Assembly (NCBI GenBank): GCA_002403515.1
Contig: DHHZ01000029.1
Location: forward strand, 1-20,448
Origin: Legionellales bacterium UBA4759
GTDB lineage: Bacteria > Pseudomonadota > Gammaproteobacteria > Legionellales > Legionellaceae
DNA length: 20,448 nucleotides
Direction: 5' to 3'
Each line of letters begins with the position of its first letter. The stretch's first letter is position 1. Below are positions 1 through 8,200 of this stretch, piece after piece. The position numbers and the translations under genes were made by a program. Under the pieces are notes generated by a model that had not been told where the DNA came from, did not search any database, and worked only from the letters and a program-made list of their open reading frames with translations.

Positions 1-15
1 ACATCCGGTCCCATA

Positions 16-480
16 TCAGTCTAATTTGAACCAGGTTTGTATTTTTTGATTAAAGTCAAGATTATTCATTAATTTTTTTGATATGACCGGTCCATTGGCT
101 GTTAAACGCCCAAGATCAACATTGATTAACTCTGTACCAATGACCACATCCTTAGGCTTGATATTTTTATTTAAGTTACCCGCAGCACCAGACATAAGGA
201 TGAGATCAGGATGAAATTGTTTTATTAAATCAGTGGTTGCAATTGCTGAATTTATTTTTCCAACCCCTGAATAATTAAAAATAATTTGATGCCCTGCAAT
301 TTCACCTATTATAAAATGTATATCATTTACCACCACATCTTTTTTATTTTGAATTTGCGTTAATAAATAATAACTCTCTTTTTTCATAGGAATAAGAATG
401 CCGATATTGGGGAAACAATTTCGACTTTGCGAGTAAACATCACAGACTATTAATAATAAGCTCAATAAAATTTTCATCAT
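16..480 (-). pseudogene. MTA/SAH nucleosidase-like protein, truncated, with signal peptide
   Basis: Seen: 154 codons from ATG to TGA. Residues 1-18 look like a cleavable signal peptide (hydrophobic run LLSLLLIV, likely cut after VYS). The mature part begins with IGILIPMKKESYYLL, which aligns with the N-terminal strand of MTA/SAH nucleosidases (Pfs/MtnN); Glu35 falls where catalytic Glu12 of the E. coli enzyme lies. SGVGKINSA and LMSGAAGNLN match the family's ribose-binding and Gly-rich segments. Known: MtnN enzymes are about 230 residues and need a later Met-Glu motif and a catalytic Asp, both C-terminal. Inference: the frame stops before those motifs, so the product as read should be inactive. 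The five codons after the TGA read Y-G-T-G-C, which could be the next family strand, suggesting a recent nonsense mutation. The window ends there. Start choice: ATG ATG at 480/477, no clear Shine-Dalgarno. It could also be a short non-catalytic periplasmic relative. Confidence 0.6.
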
Positions 481-528
481 GCTGACATTTTTAGGTTTTT
501 TTTACATTGAATTAATTTTAAAAACATT

Positions 529-648
529 TCAAGAGATTTTATTAATCTCCATTGATTTGCATTCTTCTGTGAGTTTTTGAATGAATCTTGCAGCCAACTC
601 GTTAGATAAAATTTGGATCACAGTGCGATCCAAATTAAGCAAGTCAAA
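529..648 (-). pseudogene. 39-codon gene fragment upstream of the nucleosidase-like gene
   Basis: Between a TAG at 649-651 and a TGA at 529-531 the minus strand reads 39 sense codons with protein-like composition, including NLDRTVIQILSNELAARFIQ followed by KLTEEC. There is no ATG near its beginning and no Shine-Dalgarno, so it is more like the tail of a broken gene than a small gene. The LSNELAARFIQKL stretch resembles the amphipathic last helix of nucleoside phosphorylase/MtnN-type proteins, which would fit a decayed tandem copy of the next gene, but this is inference from a short peptide. A 9-bp hairpin (607-635) lies inside it. It may also be chance. Confidence 0.25.
607..635 (-). terminator. 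Candidate Rho-independent terminator after tRNA-Thr
   Basis: ATTTGGATC (611-619) and GATCCAAAT (627-635) form a perfect 9-bp stem with a 7-nt loop. On the minus strand the stem runs straight into TTTTAT, a short U-tract, placing it as a terminator about 135 nt beyond the 3' end of the tRNA. The stem is not GC-rich, so strength is uncertain. Confidence 0.45.
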
Positions 649-769
649 CTAATTTTTTTAACTTACAAGATTTGGCACTCACTGAGTACCATATACAGTA
701 CTGGAGAATTGTTCAATGGTGCGTGCCATTTATCATATGGTTTAGATTGAACATCCCCAAGCACTTGTC
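649..769. other. Non-coding spacer with nested inverted repeats, 3' of tRNA-Thr
   Basis: No convincing gene. Several short inverted repeats are nested here: GTTCAAT (711-717) with ATTGAAC (746-752); TGGCAC (673-678) with GTGCCA (723-728); and AGTAC with GTACT between them. They could fold the trailing part of the tRNA precursor or be remnants of an insertion boundary, but none is followed by a U-tract and the arms are only 5-7 bp. Confidence 0.25.
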
Positions 770-845
770 TGGTGCCGTTGCGCGGAATCGAACCGCGGGC
801 CTATTGATTACGAATCAATTGCTCTACCAACTGAGCTACAACGGC
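770..845 (-). tRNA. tRNA-Thr(CGU)
   Basis: A complete cloverleaf can be read on the minus strand. The acceptor stem GCCGTTG pairs with CAACGGC (7 bp), the discriminator is A, and CCA is encoded at 772-770. The D-arm is GCTC/GAGC, the anticodon stem ATTGA/TCAAT encloses the loop TTCGTAA, giving anticodon CGU (reads ACG, threonine). The T-arm is CGCGG/CCGCG with loop TTCGATT, and the variable region is 5 nt. The genomic 3' CCA is usual in gammaproteobacteria. It is a stand-alone tRNA with its own promoter just upstream. Confidence 0.96.
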
Positions 846-856
846 AACCTGCAGGT

Positions 857-885
857 ATTCTAAATCTTTAGCTTAATTTTGTCGA
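857..885 (-). promoter_or_regulatory. Sigma70-type promoter for tRNA-Thr
   Basis: On the minus strand TCGACA (885-880), a 17-nt spacer, and TAGAAT (862-857) make a good -35/-10 pair; each box matches consensus at 5 of 6 positions. The expected start lies about 5 nt before the mature tRNA 5' end, a normal layout. The -35 box overlaps the region just after the stop codon of the upstream membrane protein gene. Confidence 0.65.
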
Positions 886-888
886 TAC

Positions 889-2481
889 TCACCTGGTTGC
901 TCTTGCATTCAAGCCCACTCGATTGGACAACTCTTCTTTAAAGTATTTTTTCATGAGCTCTGAGAAAGAAATTGTAAATTTTTCAATGTGGCATGAATAT
1001 CCCTGGGATAGCATAAATAACTCATTGACATAATCGCTATGAAAATCCTTCCATTTCTCTCCAAAACGAATTTTCATTTTGTTGATAAATTCACTATAAA
1101 AAGTTTCATCCAAATCCATCACCTTGAAAATTTTTTGTTGAACTGCTTGACGCCCGGCAAGCACTGCCTTCCATAAAAATCGCAATTCAAAAAAATCTTC
1201 CATACTTAAACTATCTAAATATTTTTTCCAATATTGTTTGATTTCTTCTTTCCATAAAGACTTAATTTTAGATTCCGTCACCAAATCATGCTCAGTACAT
1301 TTTTCTAAATGATGCAATATATAATTTTGAAAATGTTCAATACTATCTGGCATGTCTGATTGATGATTATCAAGCTCATTAATAAACAGCTTAAATTTAA
1401 TTACGCCATGGTTTCTGTGACGATAGATTTTAGCGATATCATGAATAAACTGGGCCTCTTGTTTATTTTTCTTTGCTCTTAACCACATCAATACCATCAT
1501 TTCTTGATAGTGAGGCTGATGGTAATACTTGTGATTTTTCCAAGAGTCAGTATCTTTCGCCAACCATTGGTTTTCAGAATTCAACATCCGCCATACCGTA
1601 TGATACGGATGTTTATAATAGGGTTTTAATATTTCAGCATGTAATCTCGATGGGTATTGCTCAAGAACAAGTGCTAAGTCCGACCACTCTAGAGGTAGTG
1701 AAACAATCTTGTCGGCATTATCCATAAACACTGCTGGTTTTTGATGATAATACTGAGAAATTTCAGATTTAAACTCATTGTATTTAATTTTAAGTTGCGT
1801 TCTCGATGAAGATTCTAGATAGTGACTTCGCAGTTGATTAAAAAAACTTTCATCTTGCATAATCAAATAATAATATTGATTACCCTTCTTGCCCAAATCA
1901 ATTTTGTAATTTAAAAACATATCTGTGCGGATACCAAATTCAGTCAATATGCCTTGAATAAAAGGAAGCTCCAAAAAGAAATAAAAAACATCCAAAGACA
2001 ATGATATGTCAATTAAATATAAAATTGATATCAATATATTGATGCTCACTGGTAATAAAAACCAAGCTGATTTTAAATAAAAAGCTATTGCAAGACTCTC
2101 TAATATTAATCTGGAAAATAAATAAGAATAAAAACAAAAAAAAGCATATAAAAGTCTAGAGAGTAACAAAAGCATCAAAGATTGTTGTAAAACAAGACAA
2201 ATCACACCCAATGCAATAAATTCAGCAAGAATATCCTTATATAAAAAACTATGCATCGATTGTGGTAAGAGTTGATGGAGTACTTCGGAAATGACTCGGG
2301 TAAAAATAAAATCCATTGCAGTGATGGTTAACGACCAATCTAAAAAGGACTGGTAATTTAGAAATGCATACCCCATTTCAAACCCCATCCACAATTTAAA
2401 AAATTGTAAAGAAAAATCGTAGGCTTCCTGTAAAACATCCTGAGCCAAAGAAAGATTATCCAAAAAATTAAAATATGCCAT
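889..2481 (-). CDS. Unknown protein with hydrophobic N-terminal third and charged C-terminal domain
   Basis: I do not recognise this protein. Start: a TTG at 2490 is open in frame, but ATG at 2481 is preferred because AAAAAGG lies about 10 nt upstream of it and only 1-2 nt from the TTG; this gives 530 residues. Seen: about residues 88-180 are strongly hydrophobic and could hold three or four membrane segments (for example around LMLLLLSRLLYAFF and ISILYLIDISLS). The remaining 350 residues look soluble, rich in Lys, Glu, His, Tyr and Trp, and mostly helical, with no nucleotide-binding, protease or DNA-binding motif that I can find. No signal peptide. It stands alone on its strand between the tRNA and the divergently transcribed permease. 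Inference: a large lineage-specific protein of this build in a Legionellales-like genome could be a host-directed secreted protein or an inner-membrane protein; the sequence does not decide. Confidence 0.7.
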   Translation of the reverse strand: MAYFNFLDNLSLAQDVLQEAYDFSLQFFKLWMGFEMGYAFLNYQSFLDWSLTITAMDFIFTRVISEVLHQLLPQSMHSFLYKDILAEFIALGVICLVLQQSLMLLLLSRLLYAFFCFYSYLFSRLILESLAIAFYLKSAWFLLPVSINILISILYLIDISLSLDVFYFFLELPFIQGILTEFGIRTDMFLNYKIDLGKKGNQYYYLIMQDESFFNQLRSHYLESSSRTQLKIKYNEFKSEISQYYHQKPAVFMDNADKIVSLPLEWSDLALVLEQYPSRLHAEILKPYYKHPYHTVWRMLNSENQWLAKDTDSWKNHKYYHQPHYQEMMVLMWLRAKKNKQEAQFIHDIAKIYRHRNHGVIKFKLFINELDNHQSDMPDSIEHFQNYILHHLEKCTEHDLVTESKIKSLWKEEIKQYWKKYLDSLSMEDFFELRFLWKAVLAGRQAVQQKIFKVMDLDETFYSEFINKMKIRFGEKWKDFHSDYVNELFMLSQGYSCHIEKFTISFSELMKKYFKEELSNRVGLNARATR

Positions 2482-2542
2482 CCTTAGCAAACCTTTTTAA
2501 AAAAATATCTTTATTTTAACTAAAAAATTTGTTCAAATGGAA

Positions 2543-2548
2543 ATTATA
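2543..2548 (-). promoter_or_regulatory. Candidate -10 box for the 889-2481 gene
   Basis: A perfect TATAAT on the minus strand, 62 nt upstream of the chosen ATG, in the 132-bp divergent intergenic region. No good -35 box is found at 16-18 nt spacing, so this is a weak call in AT-rich DNA. Confidence 0.3.
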
Positions 2549-2551
2549 TTC

Positions 2552-2579
2552 TAGACAATTTACAAAAATTGATTAAAAT
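2552..2579 (+). promoter_or_regulatory. Candidate promoter of the amino acid permease
   Basis: TAGACA (2552-2557, 5 of 6 to the -35 consensus), a 16-nt spacer, then TAAAAT (2574-2579, 5 of 6 to the -10 consensus). The predicted transcript start is about 28 nt upstream of the GTG start codon at 2614. Confidence 0.5.
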
Positions 2580-2613
2580 CACTTTTTGTTCTTAATCCAC
2601 CTAAATTAAACAC

Positions 2614-4071
2614 GTGAACAATACTAACAATATCAACACTCAACAGCCTGGAGAGTTTAGACGTGCTTTAAAAGCTCGTCATATACAACTAATATCTTTA
2701 GGCGGAATTATTGGTTCTGGATATTTTTTAGGTTCTGGCGCAATGATTCACCAAGTAGGCCCTGCCATTTTCTTAGCCTATATTTTAACTGGCCTTATTA
2801 TTTTAGTAACCATGCAATGTCTTGGTGAACTAGCTGTTTCTATGCCTATCGGTGGTTCATTCATCAATTATACAGCTGACTTTATTTCTCCAACGCTCGC
2901 TTGTGGCGTCGGATGGGCCTATTGGATTACATGGACTGTTTATATTCCCGCTGAATGTCTAGCCGGCGGCATCATTATGGAGTTCTTCACACATATCAAT
3001 GGCTATATCTGGGCCATTCTCTTTGGTTGTTTAATCACCTACATCAATACTTCAAAAGTCGGTACCTTCGGGGAAATAGAATTTTGGCTATCTTTAATCA
3101 AAATCCTCTGCTTAATTGTATTTTGTTTCATCGCCATGATGATTTATTTTGATATTATACCCAACGGCACACATCAGACTTTAAATTCTAAATTTTTAAC
3201 TGGCCAAGGTGGGTTATTCCCAAATGGTGTATTACCATTTTTTTCAGGCATGGTTTTACTGTTGGTGAACTACCAAGGTTCTGAAATTATCGGATTGACC
3301 GCTGGCGAATCGATAGATCCAGGAAAAATGATTCCACACGCTATCAAAAGTGTTACTTTTCGAATTCTAATCATTTATATCTTCCCTATTTTATGTTTGG
3401 TCATGATTTTTCCTTGGTACCTTGCCAATACCGATAACTCTGTATTTGCTGACGCATTAAAAATGTATCATTTGAACACACTAGCCAGTGCAGTCAGTTT
3501 TGTCACCTTGGCTGCCGCAATTTCCTCATCAAATTCAGGAATTTACAGCACCATTCGTTCGCTTAATGCGCTAGCGCGTTTGGGTATGGCCCCAAAACCA
3601 TTTGCAAAATTAAATAACAACGCTATTCCACACAATGCTGCAATTGCGACCCTGGTATCCATATGGATTCTTCTGGCATTTAGTTATTTCTTTGGTAAAT
3701 CGAAATTATATATTGCATTGCTCTTGATTTCTGGATTTACTGGCACCTATTCATGGATTGCTTTATGTTGGGCTCAAATTAACTTTCGTAAAGCCATTAT
3801 CCAAAGAGGCTATACTGTCAATGATTTAAAATACAAAGCGCCAGGTTCTCCTATCAACCCCATTGTAGCTATCGTTGCAATGATTTTAGTTTTAATATTG
3901 CTAGCTTGCAGTGATGAACTTGAATATAAAATCGCTTTTTATATTGGGGTGTTGTGTCTTTTGGTACCGACCAGTATTTATTATTATAAAAATGTTTTTA
4001 AGAAACCTCGGCAAAAATGGAAATCGAGTTCATTAAAAGATTTTGATAATTTATTTCCCAATAAAAATTAA
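2614..4071 (+). CDS. APC-family amino acid permease (AAT type)
   Basis: An inner-membrane amino acid transporter, probably a proton symporter. Seen: 485 residues, about 12 hydrophobic segments, a soluble N-terminus, then FRRALKARHIQLISLGGIIG followed by SGYFLGSG. This is the family signature around the first membrane helix, whose unwound Gly-rich stretch binds the substrate's amino and carboxyl groups. GELAVSMPIGGSF in helix 2-3 and the later SSNSGIYSTIRSLNALA segment also fit the AAT/lysine-permease group. The start is GTG with no clear Shine-Dalgarno; no other in-frame Met is close, and family members begin at a similar distance from helix 1. The substrate cannot be read from sequence; the family carries basic, aromatic, branched and other amino acids. 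With the serine dehydratase in this window it suggests amino acids as a carbon source, though the two are not linked in one operon. Confidence 0.9.
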   Translation: MNNTNNINTQQPGEFRRALKARHIQLISLGGIIGSGYFLGSGAMIHQVGPAIFLAYILTGLIILVTMQCLGELAVSMPIGGSFINYTADFISPTLACGVGWAYWITWTVYIPAECLAGGIIMEFFTHINGYIWAILFGCLITYINTSKVGTFGEIEFWLSLIKILCLIVFCFIAMMIYFDIIPNGTHQTLNSKFLTGQGGLFPNGVLPFFSGMVLLLVNYQGSEIIGLTAGESIDPGKMIPHAIKSVTFRILIIYIFPILCLVMIFPWYLANTDNSVFADALKMYHLNTLASAVSFVTLAAAISSSNSGIYSTIRSLNALARLGMAPKPFAKLNNNAIPHNAAIATLVSIWILLAFSYFFGKSKLYIALLLISGFTGTYSWIALCWAQINFRKAIIQRGYTVNDLKYKAPGSPINPIVAIVAMILVLILLACSDELEYKIAFYIGVLCLLVPTSIYYYKNVFKKPRQKWKSSSLKDFDNLFPNKN

Positions 4072-4129
4072 AAAAGGAATTTAATAAAAAAGCACCGTGA
4101 ATAAATATATGGCTATTATTTCATTTTTT

Positions 4130-4138
4130 TGCTAAAAT
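4130..4138 (+). promoter_or_regulatory. Candidate extended -10 promoter for the 4168-5220 gene
   Basis: TGC followed directly by TAAAAT forms an extended -10 element (TGn plus -10). The expected start is near 4145, about 23 nt before the GTG at 4168, which supports that start codon. No -35 box is convincing, as allowed for extended -10 promoters. Confidence 0.4.
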
Positions 4139-4167
4139 ATTTTCCTTTTTAAAATATTTGACTAAAA

Positions 4168-5220
4168 GTGTTTTCTCATAGTGCAAATGCAAATAAAAGA
4201 TATCGAAGCCCGAATTCGAGCCCAGTAAGTATTGCTCAAAGTCTTTCTCCTATGCCCTTTGAGGAACAATTTCTGGATACATTTTTTTCATATCTAAATC
4301 TACAGATAAAACAAATTATTTTCTCAAAAATTTTAACTATACCCTCACTTTATCATATTCAAGTCACTCAAGTGATGAAACAAAAACGCTGTGTTGAAGT
4401 AGATTTTGATATTTCAAAATTATTTGAATATATGCATGAATTAGGAAACGCCTACCAAATTGAAAAAGCCAAAAAAATTGCTAAAGAAATCATATTTTGG
4501 GATGCGTCAGAGATTTGGATTGAATATCTTAGTTCACCTGAGTTAAGAGCACATATTCTTTCATTGCTTAAGGCCAATCATCCAATACTCAATGAATTAG
4601 AACAACAGCTCTTACATGATAATACTCGATATCCTCTTATTACTTTATTATGTCAGTTGCCCCAAGAAAAAATAATGCATATCGTTAATCTAATTTGTGA
4701 ATTAAAAAATAATCCTGACCTTCTAGAAACAATAAATGACGCAAAAATTCATTCAATCGAAGAGGAATTTCTCCATAACATTGAACGTATTCGCGAAGAA
4801 GTAAGCAGCCTGCCTTGCCAGCTCAAACGAAAGCTAACTGAAATTGGTGCTTTAAGAGATAGACTCCATTTGGATATGCTTGCCATTAATACCTCAGCGC
4901 ATCATTTAATTTCACATATGATTAGAATATTAAAAAGTGATAATTTATCGAAAATGATAAGTCTGCATAGTGAGATTTTGGCTAATGAACAAAACTTAGA
5001 GCAAGCCTTGGAATCCTCAGATGAGGAAATATTCGAACAATTTGTATTTCTAGAAGATAACGAAGAAGATATCTTCCAAATCCATTTATTTTCACCATTA
5101 ATTCTCGCCAATTTCTCTGGAAAATTTGAAGAATTAATGGCTCTATACCAAATCATCGATCTAAACAAAGACAGGATTGAATACCCTGCCATCGAAATCA
5201 CTTCTCCTGTTCGCCCTTAG
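4168..5220 (+). CDS. Unknown soluble helical protein, 350 residues
   Basis: I do not recognise this protein. The start is GTG at 4168; a TGA at 4159 closes the frame upstream, and the next in-frame Met (codon 29, position 4252) also lacks a Shine-Dalgarno. Seen: residues 1-30 are Ser/Pro/Asn-rich and look disordered (SPNSSPVS, SLSPMP). From about residue 31 on the protein is predicted mostly helical, with LRDRLHLDMLAI and similar heptad-like stretches near 215-245. An acidic patch SSDEEIFEQF through LEDNEEDIF lies near residues 285-305. There is no signal peptide or membrane segment. Its codon and base composition resemble its neighbours. The last 23 bp overlap the 3' end of the convergent RND pump gene. 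Inference: a disordered N-terminus and an all-helical body without enzyme motifs are seen in many effector-like proteins of intracellular gammaproteobacteria, but function is unknown. Confidence 0.7.
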   Translation: MFSHSANANKRYRSPNSSPVSIAQSLSPMPFEEQFLDTFFSYLNLQIKQIIFSKILTIPSLYHIQVTQVMKQKRCVEVDFDISKLFEYMHELGNAYQIEKAKKIAKEIIFWDASEIWIEYLSSPELRAHILSLLKANHPILNELEQQLLHDNTRYPLITLLCQLPQEKIMHIVNLICELKNNPDLLETINDAKIHSIEEEFLHNIERIREEVSSLPCQLKRKLTEIGALRDRLHLDMLAINTSAHHLISHMIRILKSDNLSKMISLHSEILANEQNLEQALESSDEEIFEQFVFLEDNEEDIFQIHLFSPLILANFSGKFEELMALYQIIDLNKDRIEYPAIEITSPVRP

Positions 5221-8200
5221 TTCGTTTCGCTTTTCTTTCTCTCATGGTCTCGATGTACACATAAAACACCGGGATCATAAATAAAGTTAAAAATGTTGCA
5301 ATCATCATACCAAATAATACCGTCGTACCTATTGACTGTCTGCTCATTGCACCAGCACCAGTTGCAATAGCAAGCGGTATTACCCCGAAAATAAAGGCAA
5401 ATGCAGTCATTAAAATTGGACGCAAACGAAGTAGTGCCGCTTTAATAATTGCATCCACAATTCCTGTACCATGTTTTTCTTGCTCTTCTTTGGCAAACTC
5501 AACGATTAAAATCGCATTTTTTGCAGCAAGACCAATCAGAAGGATTAAGCCCACTTGACCAAAAACATCCAATGGTAAATTTCTTATCCAAAGCCCCAAC
5601 ACTGCCCCAAATATCGCAAGAGGTGTGACCATCAAAATCATAAATGGCATGGACCAACTCTCATACAAGGCAGCTAAAAATAAGAACACAAAAATTAAGC
5701 AAAGCATGAATACCAGTACCGCAATATTACCGGCTTGAATTTGAGCAGCCATAATTCCAATCCATTCTTTTTCAATGCCCTTGGGTAATACACGATTACA
5801 CAAGTCATCAATTAATTTAATGGCTTGCCCTGTTGACATGCTTGGGTCAACAGCACCTAACATGGTTGCGGAAGTATACAAATTATAATGTGGAATATTA
5901 AAAGCATTTTTTTTGTAACGAATTGTTGTAAACGCAGATACTGGCACCATATTGCCATCTTGATTGCGAACATAAACGCGTTCTAGATCATCTTGTGATA
6001 ATCTTAAATTCGATTTGGCTTGAATCATCACTCTGAGTACCTGCCCGAAATCGGTAAAATTATTTACAAAGTATGCGCCAAAATAGGATTGCAACGTTTG
6101 ATTAATATAATTGATATTCACCTTTAAGGCTTTGGCCTTATTTCTATCAATGTCTAAGTAAAGTGCTGGGTTTCTCACCGACATATTTGAGGCAATATGA
6201 GCAATACCTTTTTCTTTATAAGCTTCCTTAGATAAAGCAAGCGCTGCCTCATGGAGTTTCTCGACCCCTAGATAATTCTTATCTTCTAAAACAAATTGAA
6301 AACCACCGACTGTAGAAAGACCAGGAATCGAGGGCGCATTCATAATATTAATCGAGACATTGGGAATAGAAGAAACCTTTTTTTGTAATTCAGAAGCAAT
6401 TTTAAATGCACTTAAACCTGATTTTGAACGTTCTTCCCATGGTTTCAAAACAACAAAAATGACACCATTATTGGGTTGATTAATCTGGTCAATAATATTT
6501 AAACCCATAATTTCAACTGCATCACTGAAGCCTTCTGTTTCTTTCAATATTTTATAAATTTGAGTGAAAATACTATCCATTGAATACACATTGTAACCAT
6601 CAGGTTTAGAGACATTTACAATCAAATACCCCTGATCTTCTTCAGGTAAAAATGCCTTAGGAATTAAATTCACCAATAAAACCATCGCTAAAATTAAGCC
6701 TGCAAAAACCATCAACATTTTTTGTTTATGCAACAACACCCAATCTAGTTTTAATCGATACCAATTGATAAGCTTTTTAAAATAAGTTTCAAAATAAAAG
6801 CGCCATCCATGCTCATGTTCTTTAGCTTCTCGAGCCTTTAATAAAAGCCCACATAAAGCAGGACTTAATGTTAAGGAATTGATGCCCGAAAGACCAACAG
6901 AAAATGCAATAGCCAGTGCGAACTGGTTATAAAGCATGCCCGTAATACCAGGAATAAATGCAACTGGGACAAATACTGCTAATAAAATTAAAGTTGTTGC
7001 AATAATTGGGCTTTTCACCTCTTCAGTTGCAATTAAAGTGGCCATTTTTATGTCTGTGACCCCTTCTTCAATTTTTCTTTCGACGTTTTCAACCACGACA
7101 ATGGCATCATCCACAACCAAACCAATTGCCAATACCAATCCCAACAAGCTTAAATTGTTGATAGAAAATCCAAAAAGTTTAAAAAATATAAATGTACCAA
7201 TTAAAGATACAGGAATAGCAATACATGGAATTAGAGTCGTTCTAAAATTTTGTAAAAAAACATAAACCACTAAAAATACCAATACCATTGCTTCAAATAA
7301 AGTTATCAAAACCTCTTTCAGGGATTCTTTCACGAACAAAGTGGTATCATAAACGATGGTATAGTCTAAACCCGGCGGAAATTGTTTCTTTAATTTGGTC
7401 ATCTCTTTATGAATTTTTTTGGCAATATCTACAGCATTTGAGCCTGGATATTGATAAATACCTACGGTTGCAGTCGGTCCTTCATTAAACTTTGAAGAAG
7501 TGTCATAGTTTTGTGCCCCCAACTCTACCTTGGCAACATCTTTAATTTTCACGAGTTTACCATCATCACTTGTCTTGATAATAATATCTTCATATTGTTT
7601 GGGATCTTTCAGTAAACCTTGACCTAACAATTGAATTTGAAAAGGATTTGAATTTGGTGTTGGTGCCTGGGCAAGTAAACCAAATGCAGCCTGTTGATTC
7701 TGCTCTTTAATCGCATCAATAATATCTTGAGGAATTAGGTTCAAGCTTGCCATTTTATTAGGGTCAAGCCATACCCGAATTGCATATTGTAATAAACCAT
7801 AGTTCTTAACATCACCCACACCGTAAATTCTTTTGAGTACAGGTACAATATTAATTTCAGCGTAGTTGCTTAAAAACTTACTGTCGTATTGTTTATTTTT
7901 AGATACTAAATTGACCACCAAGACCATGTTTTTTGAAACTTTTTGAACGACAATACCTGTTTGATTAACAAATTGTGGTAATTTTGCGGTGGTATTAGAT
8001 ACATTCGCAAACACATCAGAAGATGCCACACTGATATCATAACCGGGCATAAAATTAACCGTAATCATCGAATAACCAAGATTATTACTTGATGAATTCA
8101 TATAGGTCATGCCATGCACGCCATTGATTGAACGTTCTAATGGTGTAGTGACTGAATCAGATACTGTTTGAGAATCTGCACCAATATATTGGGTATTGAC

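Noticed and set aside
672..863. Open frame on the plus strand across tRNA-Thr
   Set aside because: It is the antisense of a clear tRNA and its flank, with no ribosome binding site or family resemblance.
2482..2490. TTG start adding three residues to the 889-2481 protein
   Set aside because: AAAAAGG is only 1-2 nt from the TTG but well spaced for the ATG at 2481.
4135..4159. AT-only 9-bp hairpin before the 4168-5220 gene as a terminator of the permease
   Set aside because: AAATATTTT/AAAATATTT has no G or C and overlaps the candidate promoter; such repeats are expected by chance in this AT-rich DNA.
6936..7265. Plus-strand open frame inside the RND pump gene
   Set aside because: Antisense to the conserved proton-relay region; its Ala/Thr/Ser-rich translation mirrors the pump's membrane helices.
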